From NCBI GenBank assembly GCA_041879295.1, contig CP047152.1:517501-581500 (forward strand): a DNA stretch of 64,000 nucleotides, in the 5' to 3' direction. Made by a program: the position numbers and the translations under genes. A model generated the notes under the pieces. That model was given only the letters and a program-made list of their open reading frames with translations, searched no databases and had not been told where the DNA came from. Position 1 is the stretch's first letter, and each line of letters opens with the position of its first letter. Shown piece by piece: positions 1 to 9,477 of the stretch. This DNA comes from Pseudomonas putida (GTDB lineage: Bacteria; Pseudomonadota; Gammaproteobacteria; Pseudomonadales; Pseudomonadaceae).

Positions 1-1510
<1,510 letters not shown>

Positions 1511-1641
1511 ATAACACCCAAGCAATTTGCTGACGCAGATTGCGGTGGTGAAGACGAAAGACCCGAAAATTCGTAAGACCACAAATATCGCATATCCGAA
1601 TTCGCTGGGCTGTCCATCTGGACATTCTGGCTACAGAATTT

Positions 1642-1757
1642 CTTGACGACCATAGAGCATTGGAACCACCTGATCCCATCCCGAACTCAGTAGTGAAACG
1701 ATGCATCGCCGATGGTAGTGTGGGGTTTCCCCATGTGAGAGTAGGTCATCGTCAAGA
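1642..1757 (+). rRNA. rrf: 5S ribosomal RNA
   Basis: The stretch has the Pseudomonas 5S pattern: CTTGACGACCATAGAGC at the 5' end, CCCATCCCGAACTCAG in the loop C region, and a 3' end GTAGGTCATCGTCAAG that pairs with the 5' end. Length is about 116 bases, near the usual 115-120. It is the last gene of the rRNA operon and is followed directly by an intrinsic terminator. Ends are set from the terminal helix and may be off by one to three bases. Confidence 0.95.
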
Positions 1758-1767
1758 TTCATTTCGC

Positions 1768-1806
1768 AAAACCCCTATCTGCGCATGCAGGTAGGGGTTT
1801 TGTCTT
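1768..1806 (+). terminator. rRNA operon terminator
   Basis: An inverted repeat AAAACCCCTA / TAGGGGTTTT (about 1768-1777 and 1792-1801) is followed by a T-rich run. It lies 10 bases past 5S rRNA and is a rho-independent terminator for the rRNA operon. The remaining 135 bases up to birA show no further feature I can support. Confidence 0.85.
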
Positions 1807-1941
1807 TGTGGGCCGAAAATTCCGGGCCTGGCAGTATCTCTCTATGTGATTACGATGCGCGGCCCATCCTGCAGGCCCTTTTCCTATGCAAGCCAACAGC
1901 CCATGGCTATCATGCCTGCCTAATTCCAAGTTGAGACTGGC

Positions 1942-2901
1942 ATGCTGAAGTTGTTGAATCTCCTCAAGGATGGTCGGTTCCATTCCGGAGAAGCTCTGGG
2001 GGCAGCCCTAGGGGTGAGTCGCAGCGCAGTTTGGAAGCAGCTGCAGCATCTGGAAAGTGAGCTGAACCTCACCATTCACAAGGTTCGTGGGCGCGGTTAC
2101 CAGTTGGCCGCGCCACTGGCTTTGCTTGAGACGCAGGCAATCGCTGGTTTTGCCGCAGGTGAACAGTGGCCGATGTTCATCCACGAAACCATCGATTCCA
2201 CCAACGCCGAAGGCTTGCGCCTTGCCAGTGAAGGGCAGGCGGCTCCATTCCTGGTTCTGGCCGAGCGCCAGAGCGCCGGGCGAGGTCGGCGCGGCCGGCA
2301 GTGGGTCAGCCCATTTGCAGAAAATCTCTATTACAGTCTGGTGCTGCGTGTCGATGGCGGCATGCGTCAGCTTGAGGGGTTGAGCCTGGTAGTGGGGTTG
2401 GCCGTAATGCGCACCTTGCAGGCGTTCGGGGTAAAGGATGTCGGGCTTAAATGGCCTAACGATGTGTTGGTTCGTGGGCATAAGATCACCGGGATTCTCC
2501 TGGAATTGGTGGGCGATCCTGCAGATGTGTGTCATGTAGTGCTAGGCATTGGTATCAATGTAAACATGCAGGTAAACGAGCAGGTCGATCAGCAGTGGAC
2601 CTCTATGCTGCGTGAGGTAGGGGCAGCCATAGATCGTAATCACTTGGTAGCGCTGCTCAGCCAGCAGTTGCAGCACGAATTGGCGCGCCATCGCCGCTAC
2701 GGCTTTGCTGCATTCCAGGAGGAGTGGGAGCAGGCGCACTTGTGGCAGGGCCGCAATGTATCGCTGGTTGCTGGTACTACACGTATTGATGGTGTGGTTC
2801 TTGGCGTCGACGGGCAGGGTGGTTTGCGCCTTGAGGTGGACGGGATGGAAAAGAGCTTCAGTGGTGGTGAGCTCAGTTTGAGGTTGCGTGATGATTCTTG
2901 A
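1942..2901 (+). CDS. birA: Bifunctional biotin-[acetyl-CoA carboxylase] ligase / biotin operon repressor
   Basis: BirA activates biotin with ATP and attaches it to the biotin carboxyl carrier protein; in many bacteria it also represses biotin synthesis genes. The 319-residue protein has an N-terminal winged helix (about residues 1-60, with [20 protein letters not shown]), so it is the two-function type. The catalytic domain carries the biotinyl-AMP loop GRGRRGRQW (113-121), KWPNDV (170-175) and [10 protein letters not shown] (179-188). Length matches E. coli BirA (321). The ATG at 1942 has only a weak ribosome site. The stop overlaps the start of coaX, so both vitamin/cofactor genes are probably co-transcribed. 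Confidence 0.95.
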   Translation: MLKLLNLLKDGRFHSGEALGAALGVSRSAVWKQLQHLESELNLTIHKVRGRGYQLAAPLALLETQAIAGFAAGEQWPMFIHETIDSTNAEGLRLASEGQAAPFLVLAERQSAGRGRRGRQWVSPFAENLYYSLVLRVDGGMRQLEGLSLVVGLAVMRTLQAFGVKDVGLKWPNDVLVRGHKITGILLELVGDPADVCHVVLGIGINVNMQVNEQVDQQWTSMLREVGAAIDRNHLVALLSQQLQHELARHRRYGFAAFQEEWEQAHLWQGRNVSLVAGTTRIDGVVLGVDGQGGLRLEVDGMEKSFSGGELSLRLRDDS

Positions 2902-3640
2902 GCTCGATTGCGGTAACAGCTTCATAAAGTGGCGTGTGATCCATGTCGCCGATGCTGTGATTGAAGGTGGTGGGATCGTCGATTCCGACCAGGCGCTAGT
3001 GGCCGAAGTGGCTGCGCTTGCATCAGTTCACCTTACGGGTTGTCGTATTGTCAGTGTGCGCAGCGAAGAAGAAACCGATGCGCTTTGCGCGGTGATCGCT
3101 GAGGCATTTGCCGTGCAGGCGCGAGTTGCTCACCCTGTCCGTGAAATGGCCGGTGTGCGCAATGGCTATGACGACTATCAGCGTCTGGGTATGGATCGTT
3201 GGCTGGCAGCGCTGGGTGCATTTCACCTGGCCAAGGGTGCGTGCCTTGTGATTGACCTGGGTACTGCGGCAAAAGCGGACTATGTGTCCGCGGACGGCGA
3301 GCATCTGGGAGGTTACATCTGCCCGGGTATGCCATTGATGCGTAGCCAACTGCGTACTCACACCCGGCGTATCCGCTATGACGATGCCTCCGCGGAGCGC
3401 GCATTGGCCAGCTTGTCACCCGGTCGCTCTACTGTCGAAGCGGTAGAGCGCGGTTGCGTATTGATGCTCCAGGGCTTTGCCTCCACCCAGCTTGAGCAGG
3501 CTCGTGTGCTATGGGGTGAGGAATTTACCGTGTTCCTCACTGGCGGTGATGCGCCGCTGGTGAGGGAGGCCCTGCCACAGGCGCGTGTCGTGCCTGATCT
3601 GGTTTTCGTTGGCCTGGCAATGGCCTGCCCATTGGATTGA
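2891..3640 (+). CDS. coaX: Type III pantothenate kinase
   Basis: CoaX phosphorylates pantothenate, the first step of coenzyme A synthesis, in the cytoplasm. The 249-residue protein has the ASKHA-fold signatures of type III kinases: an N-terminal DCGNSFIKW (residues 6-14), GMDRW (100-104) and [10 protein letters not shown] (121-130). Pseudomonads use this type rather than the E. coli type I enzyme. The ATG at 2891 lies 11 bases inside birA in another frame, a translational-coupling arrangement; a GTG at 2888 is a possible alternative start. The next gene begins 7 bases after its stop. Confidence 0.95.
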   Translation: MILELDCGNSFIKWRVIHVADAVIEGGGIVDSDQALVAEVAALASVHLTGCRIVSVRSEEETDALCAVIAEAFAVQARVAHPVREMAGVRNGYDDYQRLGMDRWLAALGAFHLAKGACLVIDLGTAAKADYVSADGEHLGGYICPGMPLMRSQLRTHTRRIRYDDASAERALASLSPGRSTVEAVERGCVLMLQGFASTQLEQARVLWGEEFTVFLTGGDAPLVREALPQARVVPDLVFVGLAMACPLD

Positions 3641-3647
3641 GGTGCCT

Positions 3648-4073
3648 ATGCGCTGGTTGTTTCTGCTGTTACTGGTGCTCAACGTCTTTTATTACGTATG
3701 GCATCAGCAGGAAGCCCCGCTGAAGGTCAAGGAAGTCGCCCCGTTGTCGCTGTACAAGGGGAATCAGCAAGAAATCCGTCTGTTGCGTGAAACAGGTGTG
3801 TCCGCACCACCCAAGCGTCGTGATGAGTGCCTGGTAGTTGGGGGTGTGATGGGACGGGAGCAGTTGGATGCGCTGCGTCAGCGCCTGCTGAGTCTGGATA
3901 TTGCCACCTTGCCGGTGGCAGGACAGCTGCCTGGGGTGGATGGTCGCTGGCTCAAGGTTGCTCCGGAAAGCGAGCGTTTGCTGGATCAAACGGTGCTTCT
4001 GGCTCTTTCTAATGATTTCAAAGACTTAAAACATAAAATTATTTTCTGCCAGGGTATTGCAACTGGCGAATAG
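3648..4073 (+). CDS. Small membrane-anchored protein, probably SPOR-domain-like
   Basis: The 141-residue product starts with a hydrophobic segment (residues 2-17, RWLFLLLLVLNVFYYVW) that should act as an inner-membrane anchor, leaving the rest in the periplasm. The C-terminal half (about 60-141, with CLVVGGVMGREQLDALRQRL) has the length and beta-alpha pattern of a SPOR peptidoglycan-binding domain, though the match by eye is weak. I chose the ATG at 3648, preceded by GAGGTG, over a longer frame from 3585 that would run back into coaX. It closes the birA-coaX group. A possible tRNA promoter begins inside its last codons. Its role is unknown. Confidence 0.7.
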   Translation: MRWLFLLLLVLNVFYYVWHQQEAPLKVKEVAPLSLYKGNQQEIRLLRETGVSAPPKRRDECLVVGGVMGREQLDALRQRLLSLDIATLPVAGQLPGVDGRWLKVAPESERLLDQTVLLALSNDFKDLKHKIIFCQGIATGE

Positions 4074-4084
4074 CTTGATAGAAT
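4057..4084 (+). promoter_or_regulatory. Candidate upstream sigma-70 promoter (P1) of the tRNA-tuf transcript
   Basis: TTGCAA (4057-4062) and TAGAAT (4079-4084) are 16 bases apart and followed by a GC-rich discriminator (GGCGCCCGC), as at stable-RNA promoters under stringent control. It overlaps the end of the preceding gene. It shares its -10 and discriminator style with the stronger promoter at 4184. Confidence 0.5.
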
Positions 4085-4183
4085 GGCGCCCGCTTCACAG
4101 GGAACACCACTCAGGTGGTAGAGCTGGAAGCGGTGTCAAAGCAGCTAAGTTTCAGATTTGATTGAAAAAATTTGAAAAAACGC

Positions 4184-4212
4184 TTGACACTAGGACGGCA
4201 GACAAATAGAAT
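4184..4212 (+). promoter_or_regulatory. Sigma-70 promoter of the tRNA-Tyr/Gly/Thr-tuf transcript
   Basis: Consensus -35 TTGACA (4184-4189) and -10 TAGAAT (4207-4212) lie 17 bases apart. The bases just upstream (about 4155-4180) are rich in A and T, like an UP element that contacts the RNA polymerase alpha subunit. A GC-rich discriminator (GCCGGCC) follows the -10, which is typical of promoters shut off by ppGpp. The tRNA-Tyr gene starts 13 bases past the -10. Confidence 0.88.
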
Positions 4213-4225
4213 GCCGGCCACATCT

Positions 4226-4309
4226 GGAGGGATTCCCGAGCGGTCAAAGGGGACGGACTGTAAATCCGTTGCGAGAGCTTCGAAGGTTCGAATCCTTCTC
4301 CCTCCACCA
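4226..4309 (+). tRNA. tyrT: tRNA-Tyr (anticodon GTA)
   Basis: The acceptor stem GGAGGGA pairs with TCCCTCC, the anticodon loop reads CTGTAAA (GTA), and an encoded CCA end is present. The long variable arm expected of bacterial tRNA-Tyr (class II) is seen between the anticodon arm and the T arm. It is the first of three tRNAs co-transcribed with EF-Tu. Confidence 0.96.
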
Positions 4310-4333
4310 GTTTTAGCGAGAGCCGTAAGCTCC

Positions 4334-4407
<74 letters not shown>

Positions 4408-4436
4408 AGTTTGCTGGATTTTGCACAAAGTGTTTC

Positions 4437-4512
4437 GCTCTTGTAGCTCAGTTGGTAGAGCACACCCTTGGTAAGGGTGAGGTCAGCGGTTCAAGTCCGC
4501 TCAAGAGCTCCA
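4437..4512 (+). tRNA. thrT: tRNA-Thr (anticodon GGT)
   Basis: The acceptor stem GCTCTTG pairs with CAAGAGC, with a T discriminator and an encoded CCA. The anticodon loop TTGGTAA gives GGT, reading ACC and ACT. It is the last tRNA before the EF-Tu gene. Confidence 0.96.
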
Positions 4513-4517
4513 TATAA

Positions 4518-4553
4518 ACAAGGCAGATATGAAAATATCTGCCTTTGTTTTAT
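4518..4553 (+). terminator. Terminator-like hairpin between tRNA-Thr and tuf
   Basis: A perfect 9-bp stem GGCAGATAT / ATATCTGCC (4522-4530 and 4535-4543) closes on a GAAA loop and is followed by TTTGTTTTAT. Flanking A and T bases extend the stem. The form is that of an intrinsic terminator, but EF-Tu needs transcription through it, so partial termination (more tRNA than tuf mRNA) or use as an RNA-processing site is likely. Confidence 0.65.
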
Positions 4554-4590
4554 CAGCGCAAGACTATTTCTTCTGCGGAGGATTGTATCG

Positions 4591-5784
4591 ATGGCTAAGG
4601 AAAAGTTTGATCGTTCCCTTCCCCACGTTAACGTCGGCACTATCGGCCACGTTGACCACGGTAAGACCACTCTGACCGCAGCTCTGACTCGCGTTTGCTC
4701 CGAAGTTTTCGGTTCGGCAATCGTTGAGTTCGACAAGATCGACTCGGCTCCGGAAGAAAAAGCGCGCGGTATCACCATCAACACCGCTCACGTTGAGTAC
4801 AACTCGACCATTCGTCACTACGCTCACGTTGACTGCCCAGGTCACGCTGACTACGTGAAGAACATGATCACCGGTGCTGCCCAGATGGACGGCGCGATCC
4901 TGGTTTGCTCGGCCGCCGATGGTCCGATGCCACAAACCCGTGAGCACATCCTGCTGTCCCGTCAGGTAGGCGTTCCGTACATCGTGGTCTTCCTGAACAA
5001 GGCTGACCTGGTAGACGACGCTGAGCTGCTGGAACTGGTCGAGATGGAAGTTCGCGACCTGCTGTCCACCTATGACTTCCCAGGCGACGACACTCCGATC
5101 ATCATCGGTTCGGCTCGTATGGCGCTGGAAGGCAAAGACGACAACGAAATGGGTACTACCGCTGTCAAGAAGCTGGTAGAAACTCTGGACAGCTACATTC
5201 CTGAGCCAGTTCGTGCCATCGACCAGCCGTTCCTGATGCCGATCGAAGACGTGTTCTCGATCTCGGGTCGTGGTACCGTTGTTACCGGTCGTATCGAGCG
5301 TGGTATCGTCCGCGTTCAGGATCCGCTGGAAATCGTTGGTCTGCGTGACACCACCACCACCACCTGCACCGGTGTTGAGATGTTCCGCAAGCTGCTGGAC
5401 GAAGGTCGTGCTGGCGAGAACTGCGGCGTTCTGCTGCGTGGTACCAAGCGTGACGACGTTGAGCGTGGCCAGGTTCTGGTCAAGCCAGGTTCGGTCAAGC
5501 CGCACACCAAGTTCACCGCAGAAGTCTACGTTCTGTCGAAGGAAGAAGGCGGCCGTCACACTCCGTTCTTCAAAGGCTACCGTCCACAGTTCTACTTCCG
5601 TACCACTGACGTGACCGGTAACTGCGAGCTGCCGGAAGGCGTTGAAATGGTAATGCCAGGTGACAACATTCAGATGACTGTTACCCTGATCAAGACCATC
5701 GCAATGGAAGACGGTCTGCGCTTCGCTATCCGTGAAGGCGGTCGTACCGTCGGCGCCGGTGTCGTAGCAAAAATTATTGAATAA
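4591..5784 (+). CDS. tufB: Elongation factor Tu, copy 1
   Basis: EF-Tu is the GTPase that delivers aminoacyl-tRNA to the ribosomal A site. The 397-residue protein carries the GTP-binding motifs GHVDHGKT (19-26), DCPGHADY (about 81-88) and NKAD (about 136-139), then the two beta-barrel domains. The ATG at 4591 follows GGAGGA; an open frame running back into tRNA-Thr is not coding. It differs from the second copy at 21178 by what I read as a single residue (Ile versus Val in the FGSA(I/V)VEF segment). The order tRNA-Tyr, Gly, Thr, tuf, tRNA-Trp, secE matches the tufB locus of other gammaproteobacteria. Confidence 0.97.
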
Positions 5785-5788
5785 GTAG

Positions 5789-5828
5789 TTGATTTACTTG
5801 ATCAGGCCGGTATAATGGCCGGCCTGAT
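5789..5828 (+). promoter_or_regulatory. Promoter for tRNA-Trp-secE-nusG inside an inverted repeat
   Basis: TTGATT (5789-5794) and a perfect TATAAT (5811-5816) are 16 bases apart. The TATAAT lies in the loop of a perfect 10-bp inverted repeat, ATCAGGCCGG (5801-5810) and CCGGCCTGAT (5819-5828). As DNA this is a promoter; as tuf read-through RNA it would fold into a stable hairpin, possibly protecting or ending the tuf transcript. Confidence 0.75.
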
Positions 5829-5838
5829 ACAGCGTTAC

Positions 5839-5914
5839 AGGTCAGTAGCTCAATTGGCAGAGCGACGGTCTCCAAAACCGTAGGTTGGGGGTTCGATTCC
5901 CTCCTGACCTGCCA
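5839..5914 (+). tRNA. trpT: tRNA-Trp (anticodon CCA)
   Basis: The acceptor stem AGGTCAG pairs with CTGACCT, with a G discriminator and encoded CCA. The anticodon loop CTCCAAA gives anticodon CCA. It sits 44 bases before secE and probably shares its transcript. Confidence 0.96.
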
Positions 5915-5958
5915 TTTCACCTCGGTGTGATGGCTTTCTTCTTACAGGATCCTCCTCG

Positions 5959-6327
5959 ATGACCCCCAAAACTGAAGCCCAAGAATCGCGTTTTGATCTG
6001 TTCAAGTGGCTGGCTGTAGTGGCTTTGGTGGTTGTTGGTGTTGTGGGTAATCAATATTACTCCGCCTCTCCAATCCTGTACCGCGTTCTTGCACTTCTCG
6101 TTCTGGCTGCTGTCGCGGGCTTTGTAGCTCTGCAGACTGCGAAGGGCAAGTCGTTCTTTGCGCTGGCGAAGGAAGCTCGTACCGAGATTCGTAAAGTCGT
6201 GTGGCCGACCCGCCAGGAAACCACCCAGACCACGCTGATTGTCGTGGCTGTCGTGCTGGTTATGGCACTGCTGCTGTGGGGGCTCGATTCCCTGCTCGGC
6301 TGGGCGGTCTCCTTGATCGTTGGCTAA
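5959..6327 (+). CDS. secE: Protein translocase subunit SecE
   Basis: SecE clamps SecY in the inner-membrane translocon. The 122-residue protein has three hydrophobic segments (about residues 17-33, 41-60 and 94-119), as in E. coli SecE (127 residues). The conserved amphipathic stretch EARTEIRKVVWPTRQET (about 73-89), with the invariant VVWPTR, precedes the last membrane helix. The ATG at 5959 follows GGATCCTCC. It is co-transcribed with nusG, which starts 9 bases later. Confidence 0.97.
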   Translation: MTPKTEAQESRFDLFKWLAVVALVVVGVVGNQYYSASPILYRVLALLVLAAVAGFVALQTAKGKSFFALAKEARTEIRKVVWPTRQETTQTTLIVVAVVLVMALLLWGLDSLLGWAVSLIVG

Positions 6328-6336
6328 AGGTGTCCC

Positions 6337-6870
6337 GTGGCTAAGCGTTGGTATGTTGTGCATGCTTACTCGGGTTACGAGAAGCATGTAATGCGCTCTC
6401 TGATCGAGCGCGTCAAGCTGGCTGGCATGGAAGACGGTTTCGGCGAGATCTTGGTTCCGACCGAAGAAGTCGTCGAAATGCGCAACGGCCAGAAGCGCAA
6501 GAGTGAGCGTAAGTTCTTCCCTGGCTATGTATTGGTCCAGATGGAAATGAACGAAGGGACTTGGCACTTGGTCAAGGACACTCCTCGCGTGATGGGCTTT
6601 ATTGGCGGTACTGCTGACAAGCCTGCGCCGATTACAGATAAAGAAGCTGAGGCCATCCTGCGTCGCGTTGCCGACGGTAGCGATAAGCCGAAGCCCAAGA
6701 CACTGTTCGAGCCGGGTGAAGTGGTTCGAGTCATTGATGGTCCGTTCGCTGACTTCAATGGTAGTGTCGAAGAGGTTAACTACGAAAAGAGCCGCCTGCA
6801 GGTTGCTGTGCTCATTTTCGGTCGCTCTACTCCGGTAGAGCTCGAGTTCAGCCAGGTCGAGAAGGTCTAG
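6337..6870 (+). CDS. nusG: Transcription termination/antitermination protein NusG
   Basis: NusG binds RNA polymerase, suppresses pausing, and links it to Rho or to ribosomal protein S10. The 177-residue protein has the NGN domain ([15 protein letters not shown] onward, with KFFPGYVLV near 65) and a C-terminal KOW domain (about 124-177, [19 protein letters not shown]). The start is GTG at 6337. It ends in a strong terminator that separates it from rplK. Confidence 0.97.
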   Translation: MAKRWYVVHAYSGYEKHVMRSLIERVKLAGMEDGFGEILVPTEEVVEMRNGQKRKSERKFFPGYVLVQMEMNEGTWHLVKDTPRVMGFIGGTADKPAPITDKEAEAILRRVADGSDKPKPKTLFEPGEVVRVIDGPFADFNGSVEEVNYEKSRLQVAVLIFGRSTPVELEFSQVEKV

Positions 6871-6889
6871 GCGGACGAAGCATCCCATA

Positions 6890-6920
6890 CCCCGCAGCCC
6901 TGTGTGCTGCGGGGTTTTGT
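6890..6920 (+). terminator. Intrinsic terminator after nusG
   Basis: The stem CCCCGCAGC / GCTGCGGGG (about 6890-6898 and 6906-6914) is followed by TTTTGT. It marks the end of the secE-nusG unit. Confidence 0.88.
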
Positions 6921-6989
6921 CGTCACTGGGATAAAACGCAAGTCATCCGGGGAGCCATCAGGCGTTCGTACCCGATTTTGGAGTAGCTC

Positions 6990-7421
6990 ATGGCTAAGAA
7001 GATTCAGGCTTACATCAAGCTGCAAGTTAAGGCCGGCCAGGCCAACCCAAGCCCACCCGTTGGTCCAGCGCTGGGTCAACATGGTGTGAACATCATGGAA
7101 TTCTGCAAGGCCTTCAACGCCCGTACCCAGGGTCAAGAAGCCGGCCTGCCGACTCCAGTGATCATCACTGTCTACAGCGACCGTAGCTTCACCTTCGAGA
7201 CCAAGAGCACCCCTGCCTCGGTTCTGTTGAAGAAAGCTGCTGGCCTGACCAGTGGTTCGGCTCGCCCGAACACCGTTAAAGTCGGTACCGTTACCCGTGC
7301 TCAGCTGGAAGACATCGCCAAAGCTAAACAGGCTGATCTGACTGCCGCTGACCTGGACGCTGCTGTACGCACCATCGCTGGCTCTGCCCGCAGCATGGGC
7401 CTGAACGTGGAGGGTGTGTAA
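6990..7421 (+). CDS. rplK: 50S ribosomal protein L11
   Basis: L11 binds the GTPase-associated region of 23S rRNA at the base of the L7/L12 stalk and is needed for RelA activation. The 143-residue protein has the proline-rich N-terminal switch [19 protein letters not shown] (about 21-39) and the C-terminal rRNA-binding domain. Length is one more than in E. coli. The ATG at 6990 follows GGAGTAGCTC. Its stop shares a base with the rplA start (TAATG), indicating translational coupling. Confidence 0.97.
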
Positions 7422-8116
7422 TGGCTAAGCTGACCAAACGCCAAAAGGCAATCGCCGAGAAAATCGAAGCAGGCAAGGCCTACAACTTCGAAGAAGCGGC
7501 AACTCTGCTGGCCTCGCTGCCCGCTGCCAAGTTCGTCGAATCCTACGACATCGCCGTTAACCTCGGTGTTGACCCGCGTAAATCCGACCAGGTCGTACGT
7601 AGCGCTACCGTGCTGCCACACGGCACTGGCAAGACCGTTCGCGTTGCTGTCTTCACCCAGGGTCCAGCTGCTGAAGCTGCTCTGGCTGCCGGCGCTGATC
7701 GCGTAGGTATGGACGATCTGGCTGCCGAAATGAAAGGCGGCGACCTGAACTATGACGTCGTTATCGCATCGCCTGATGCCATGCGCGTTGTAGGTCAGCT
7801 GGGTCAGGTGCTGGGTCCTCGCGGCCTGATGCCTAACCCGAAAGTTGGTACCGTGACCCCAGACGTAGCCACTGCCGTGAAAAACGCCAAGGCTGGTCAG
7901 GTTCGCTACCGTACCGACAAAAACGGTATTATCCACACCTCCGTTGGCAAGATCGGCTTTGAAGCTGACAAGCTGAAGGAAAACGTTGAAGCCCTGATCG
8001 CTGATCTGAAGCGTATCAAGCCGGCTTCCTCGAAAGGTATCTACGTTAAGCGCGTTACCCTGAGCACCACCATGGGCCCAGGTCTGGTCATCGATCAGAG
8101 CTCGCTGAACGTGTAA
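7421..8116 (+). CDS. rplA: 50S ribosomal protein L1
   Basis: L1 forms the mobile stalk by the E site and, in E. coli, represses its own L11 operon. The 231-residue protein contains the two-domain L1 fold, with the conserved [21 protein letters not shown] stretch around residues 127-147. E. coli L1 has 234 residues. It overlaps rplK by one base and is followed by the structured leader of rplJ. Confidence 0.97.
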
Positions 8117-8122
8117 GAACAT

Positions 8123-8290
8123 GGCGGCGCGACCAGTCGCGCCGCCAGCAAAAATTGGGGTCCCTGCCTGGCGGGGGCTATCCAAGACCGTAGGCGGCGT
8201 AAGCCTTAAAATATCAGCCCACGCAGATGGTGCTCCCGATTCGTTACCGAATCAGACACCAAAACGACATCCGGCTTCGGCCAGATGAAA
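8123..8290 (+). promoter_or_regulatory. Structured leader of rplJ (L10 autoregulatory leader)
   Basis: The 197-base gap between rplA and rplJ starts with a perfect 10-bp hairpin (GGCGGCGCGA 8123-8132, TCGCGCCGCC 8137-8146). Further on, AAGACCGTAGGCGGC and CCCACGCAGATGGTG (about 8184-8232) match the sequence style of proteobacterial L10 leaders, where the L10-(L7/L12)4 complex binds its mRNA and blocks translation. No clear promoter is seen here, so the first hairpin may be a partial terminator or a processing site. Confidence 0.7.
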
Positions 8291-8313
8291 CGGTAAAAAC
8301 CAGGAGTAAACCC

Positions 8314-8814
8314 GTGGCAATTAAACTCGAAGACAAGAAGGCCATCGTCGCTGAAGTCAACGAGGCTGCCAAAGTCGCTCTGTCCGCTGTCGTGGCTGAT
8401 GCCCGTGGTGTGACTGTAAGCGCAATGACCGGACTCCGTAAAGAGGCCCGCGAAGCTGGCGTATACGTACGTGTAGTGCGTAACACCCTGCTCAAGCGCG
8501 CTGTTGAAGGCACCGAATTTTCGATCCTCAACGACGCGTTCAAAGGCCCGACCCTGATTGCTTTCTCCAACGAACACCCGGGCGCTGCTGCTCGTCTGTT
8601 CAAAGAGTTCGCCAAGGGTCAGGACAAGTTCGAGATCAAGGCAGCTGCGTTTGACGGCAATTTCATTGCAGCGAACCAGATCGACGTGTTGGCTACCCTG
8701 CCGACCCGCGACGAAGCTATCGCAAAACTGATGAGCGTTATTCAAGGCGCCACCAGCAAGCTGGCTCGTACTCTGGCAGCCATTCGCGACCAGAAAGAAG
8801 CTACCGCTGCCTAA
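8314..8814 (+). CDS. rplJ: 50S ribosomal protein L10
   Basis: L10 anchors L7/L12 dimers to form the ribosomal stalk and represses its own mRNA as the L10-L7/L12 complex. The product is 166 residues from a GTG start at 8314, preceded by CAGGAG, starting [16 protein letters not shown]. coli L10 has 165. A longer frame back to 8227 would translate the regulatory leader and is rejected. rplL follows after 77 bases. Confidence 0.95.
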   Translation: MAIKLEDKKAIVAEVNEAAKVALSAVVADARGVTVSAMTGLRKEAREAGVYVRVVRNTLLKRAVEGTEFSILNDAFKGPTLIAFSNEHPGAAARLFKEFAKGQDKFEIKAAAFDGNFIAANQIDVLATLPTRDEAIAKLMSVIQGATSKLARTLAAIRDQKEATAA

Positions 8815-8891
8815 GGCACGCGAATTCTTTCAAAATCATACGTTTAATTTGATGGCTGCGTAGGCTGTCACCCCAATACAGGATTTAAGTC

Positions 8892-9257
8892 ATGTCTCTG
8901 ACTAACGAACAAATCATCGAAGCAATCGGCCAGAAAACCGTTCTGGAAGTTGTTGAGCTGATCAAAGCAATGGAAGAAACCTTCGGCGTTACCGCTGCTG
9001 TTGCCGCTGCTGGCCCAGCTGCTGCTGCTGCCGTTGTTGAAGAGCAGACCGAGTTCAACGTTGTTCTGGTTGAAGCCGGCGACAAGAAAGTGAACGTGAT
9101 CAAAGCCGTTCGCGAACTGACCGGTCTGGGCCTGAAAGAAGCCAAAGAGAAAGTCGACGGCGCTCCTCAGGTTGTAGCTGAAGGCGTTTCGAAAGAAGCC
9201 GCTGAAGACGCTAAGAAGAAGCTGGAAGAAGCAGGCGCTAAAGTCGAGCTGAAGTAA
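8892..9257 (+). CDS. rplL: 50S ribosomal protein L7/L12
   Basis: L7/L12 is the multicopy stalk protein that recruits translational GTPases. The 121-residue protein has the N-terminal dimerisation domain (about 1-33), an Ala-rich hinge (about 35-50) and the C-terminal factor-binding domain with [15 protein letters not shown] (about 79-93). Length equals the E. coli protein. It needs about four copies per ribosome, and the hairpin downstream fits lowered transcription into rpoB. Confidence 0.97.
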
Positions 9258-9302
9258 TCTCGACCTTGCGATGCCAGCCTGAGCGTTGAGCGAAAGGCTG
9301 AT

Positions 9303-9334
9303 GGCTGGTGGCTTATGCCACCGGCCTTTTTCCG
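9303..9334 (+). terminator. rplL-rpoB attenuator hairpin
   Basis: GGTGGC TTAT GCCACC, extended by flanking GGC and GGCC, is followed by TTTTTCC at about 9327-9333. It resembles the partial terminator between rplL and rpoB in E. coli, where most transcripts stop after the ribosomal genes and a minority continue into RNA polymerase genes. The rest of the 220-base gap shows nothing else I can support. Confidence 0.75.
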
Positions 9335-9477
9335 TTATTGGTGGCCGGTTAGGCCGGTCCCGATAACGAGCTGCAAGACACCCATGTGGGTGGCGCAAAC
9401 CAAGGGGTTTGCACGATTTTCTGGCTGCTCCCGCCGGGAGAAGCCAAACAAGCAGGTGACCAAGCTGGGGAACGCTG

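Noticed and set aside
4468..4590. N-terminal extension of the first EF-Tu gene
   Set aside because: It would translate tRNA-Thr and a hairpin. The ATG at 4591 has a good ribosome site and gives the standard 397 residues.
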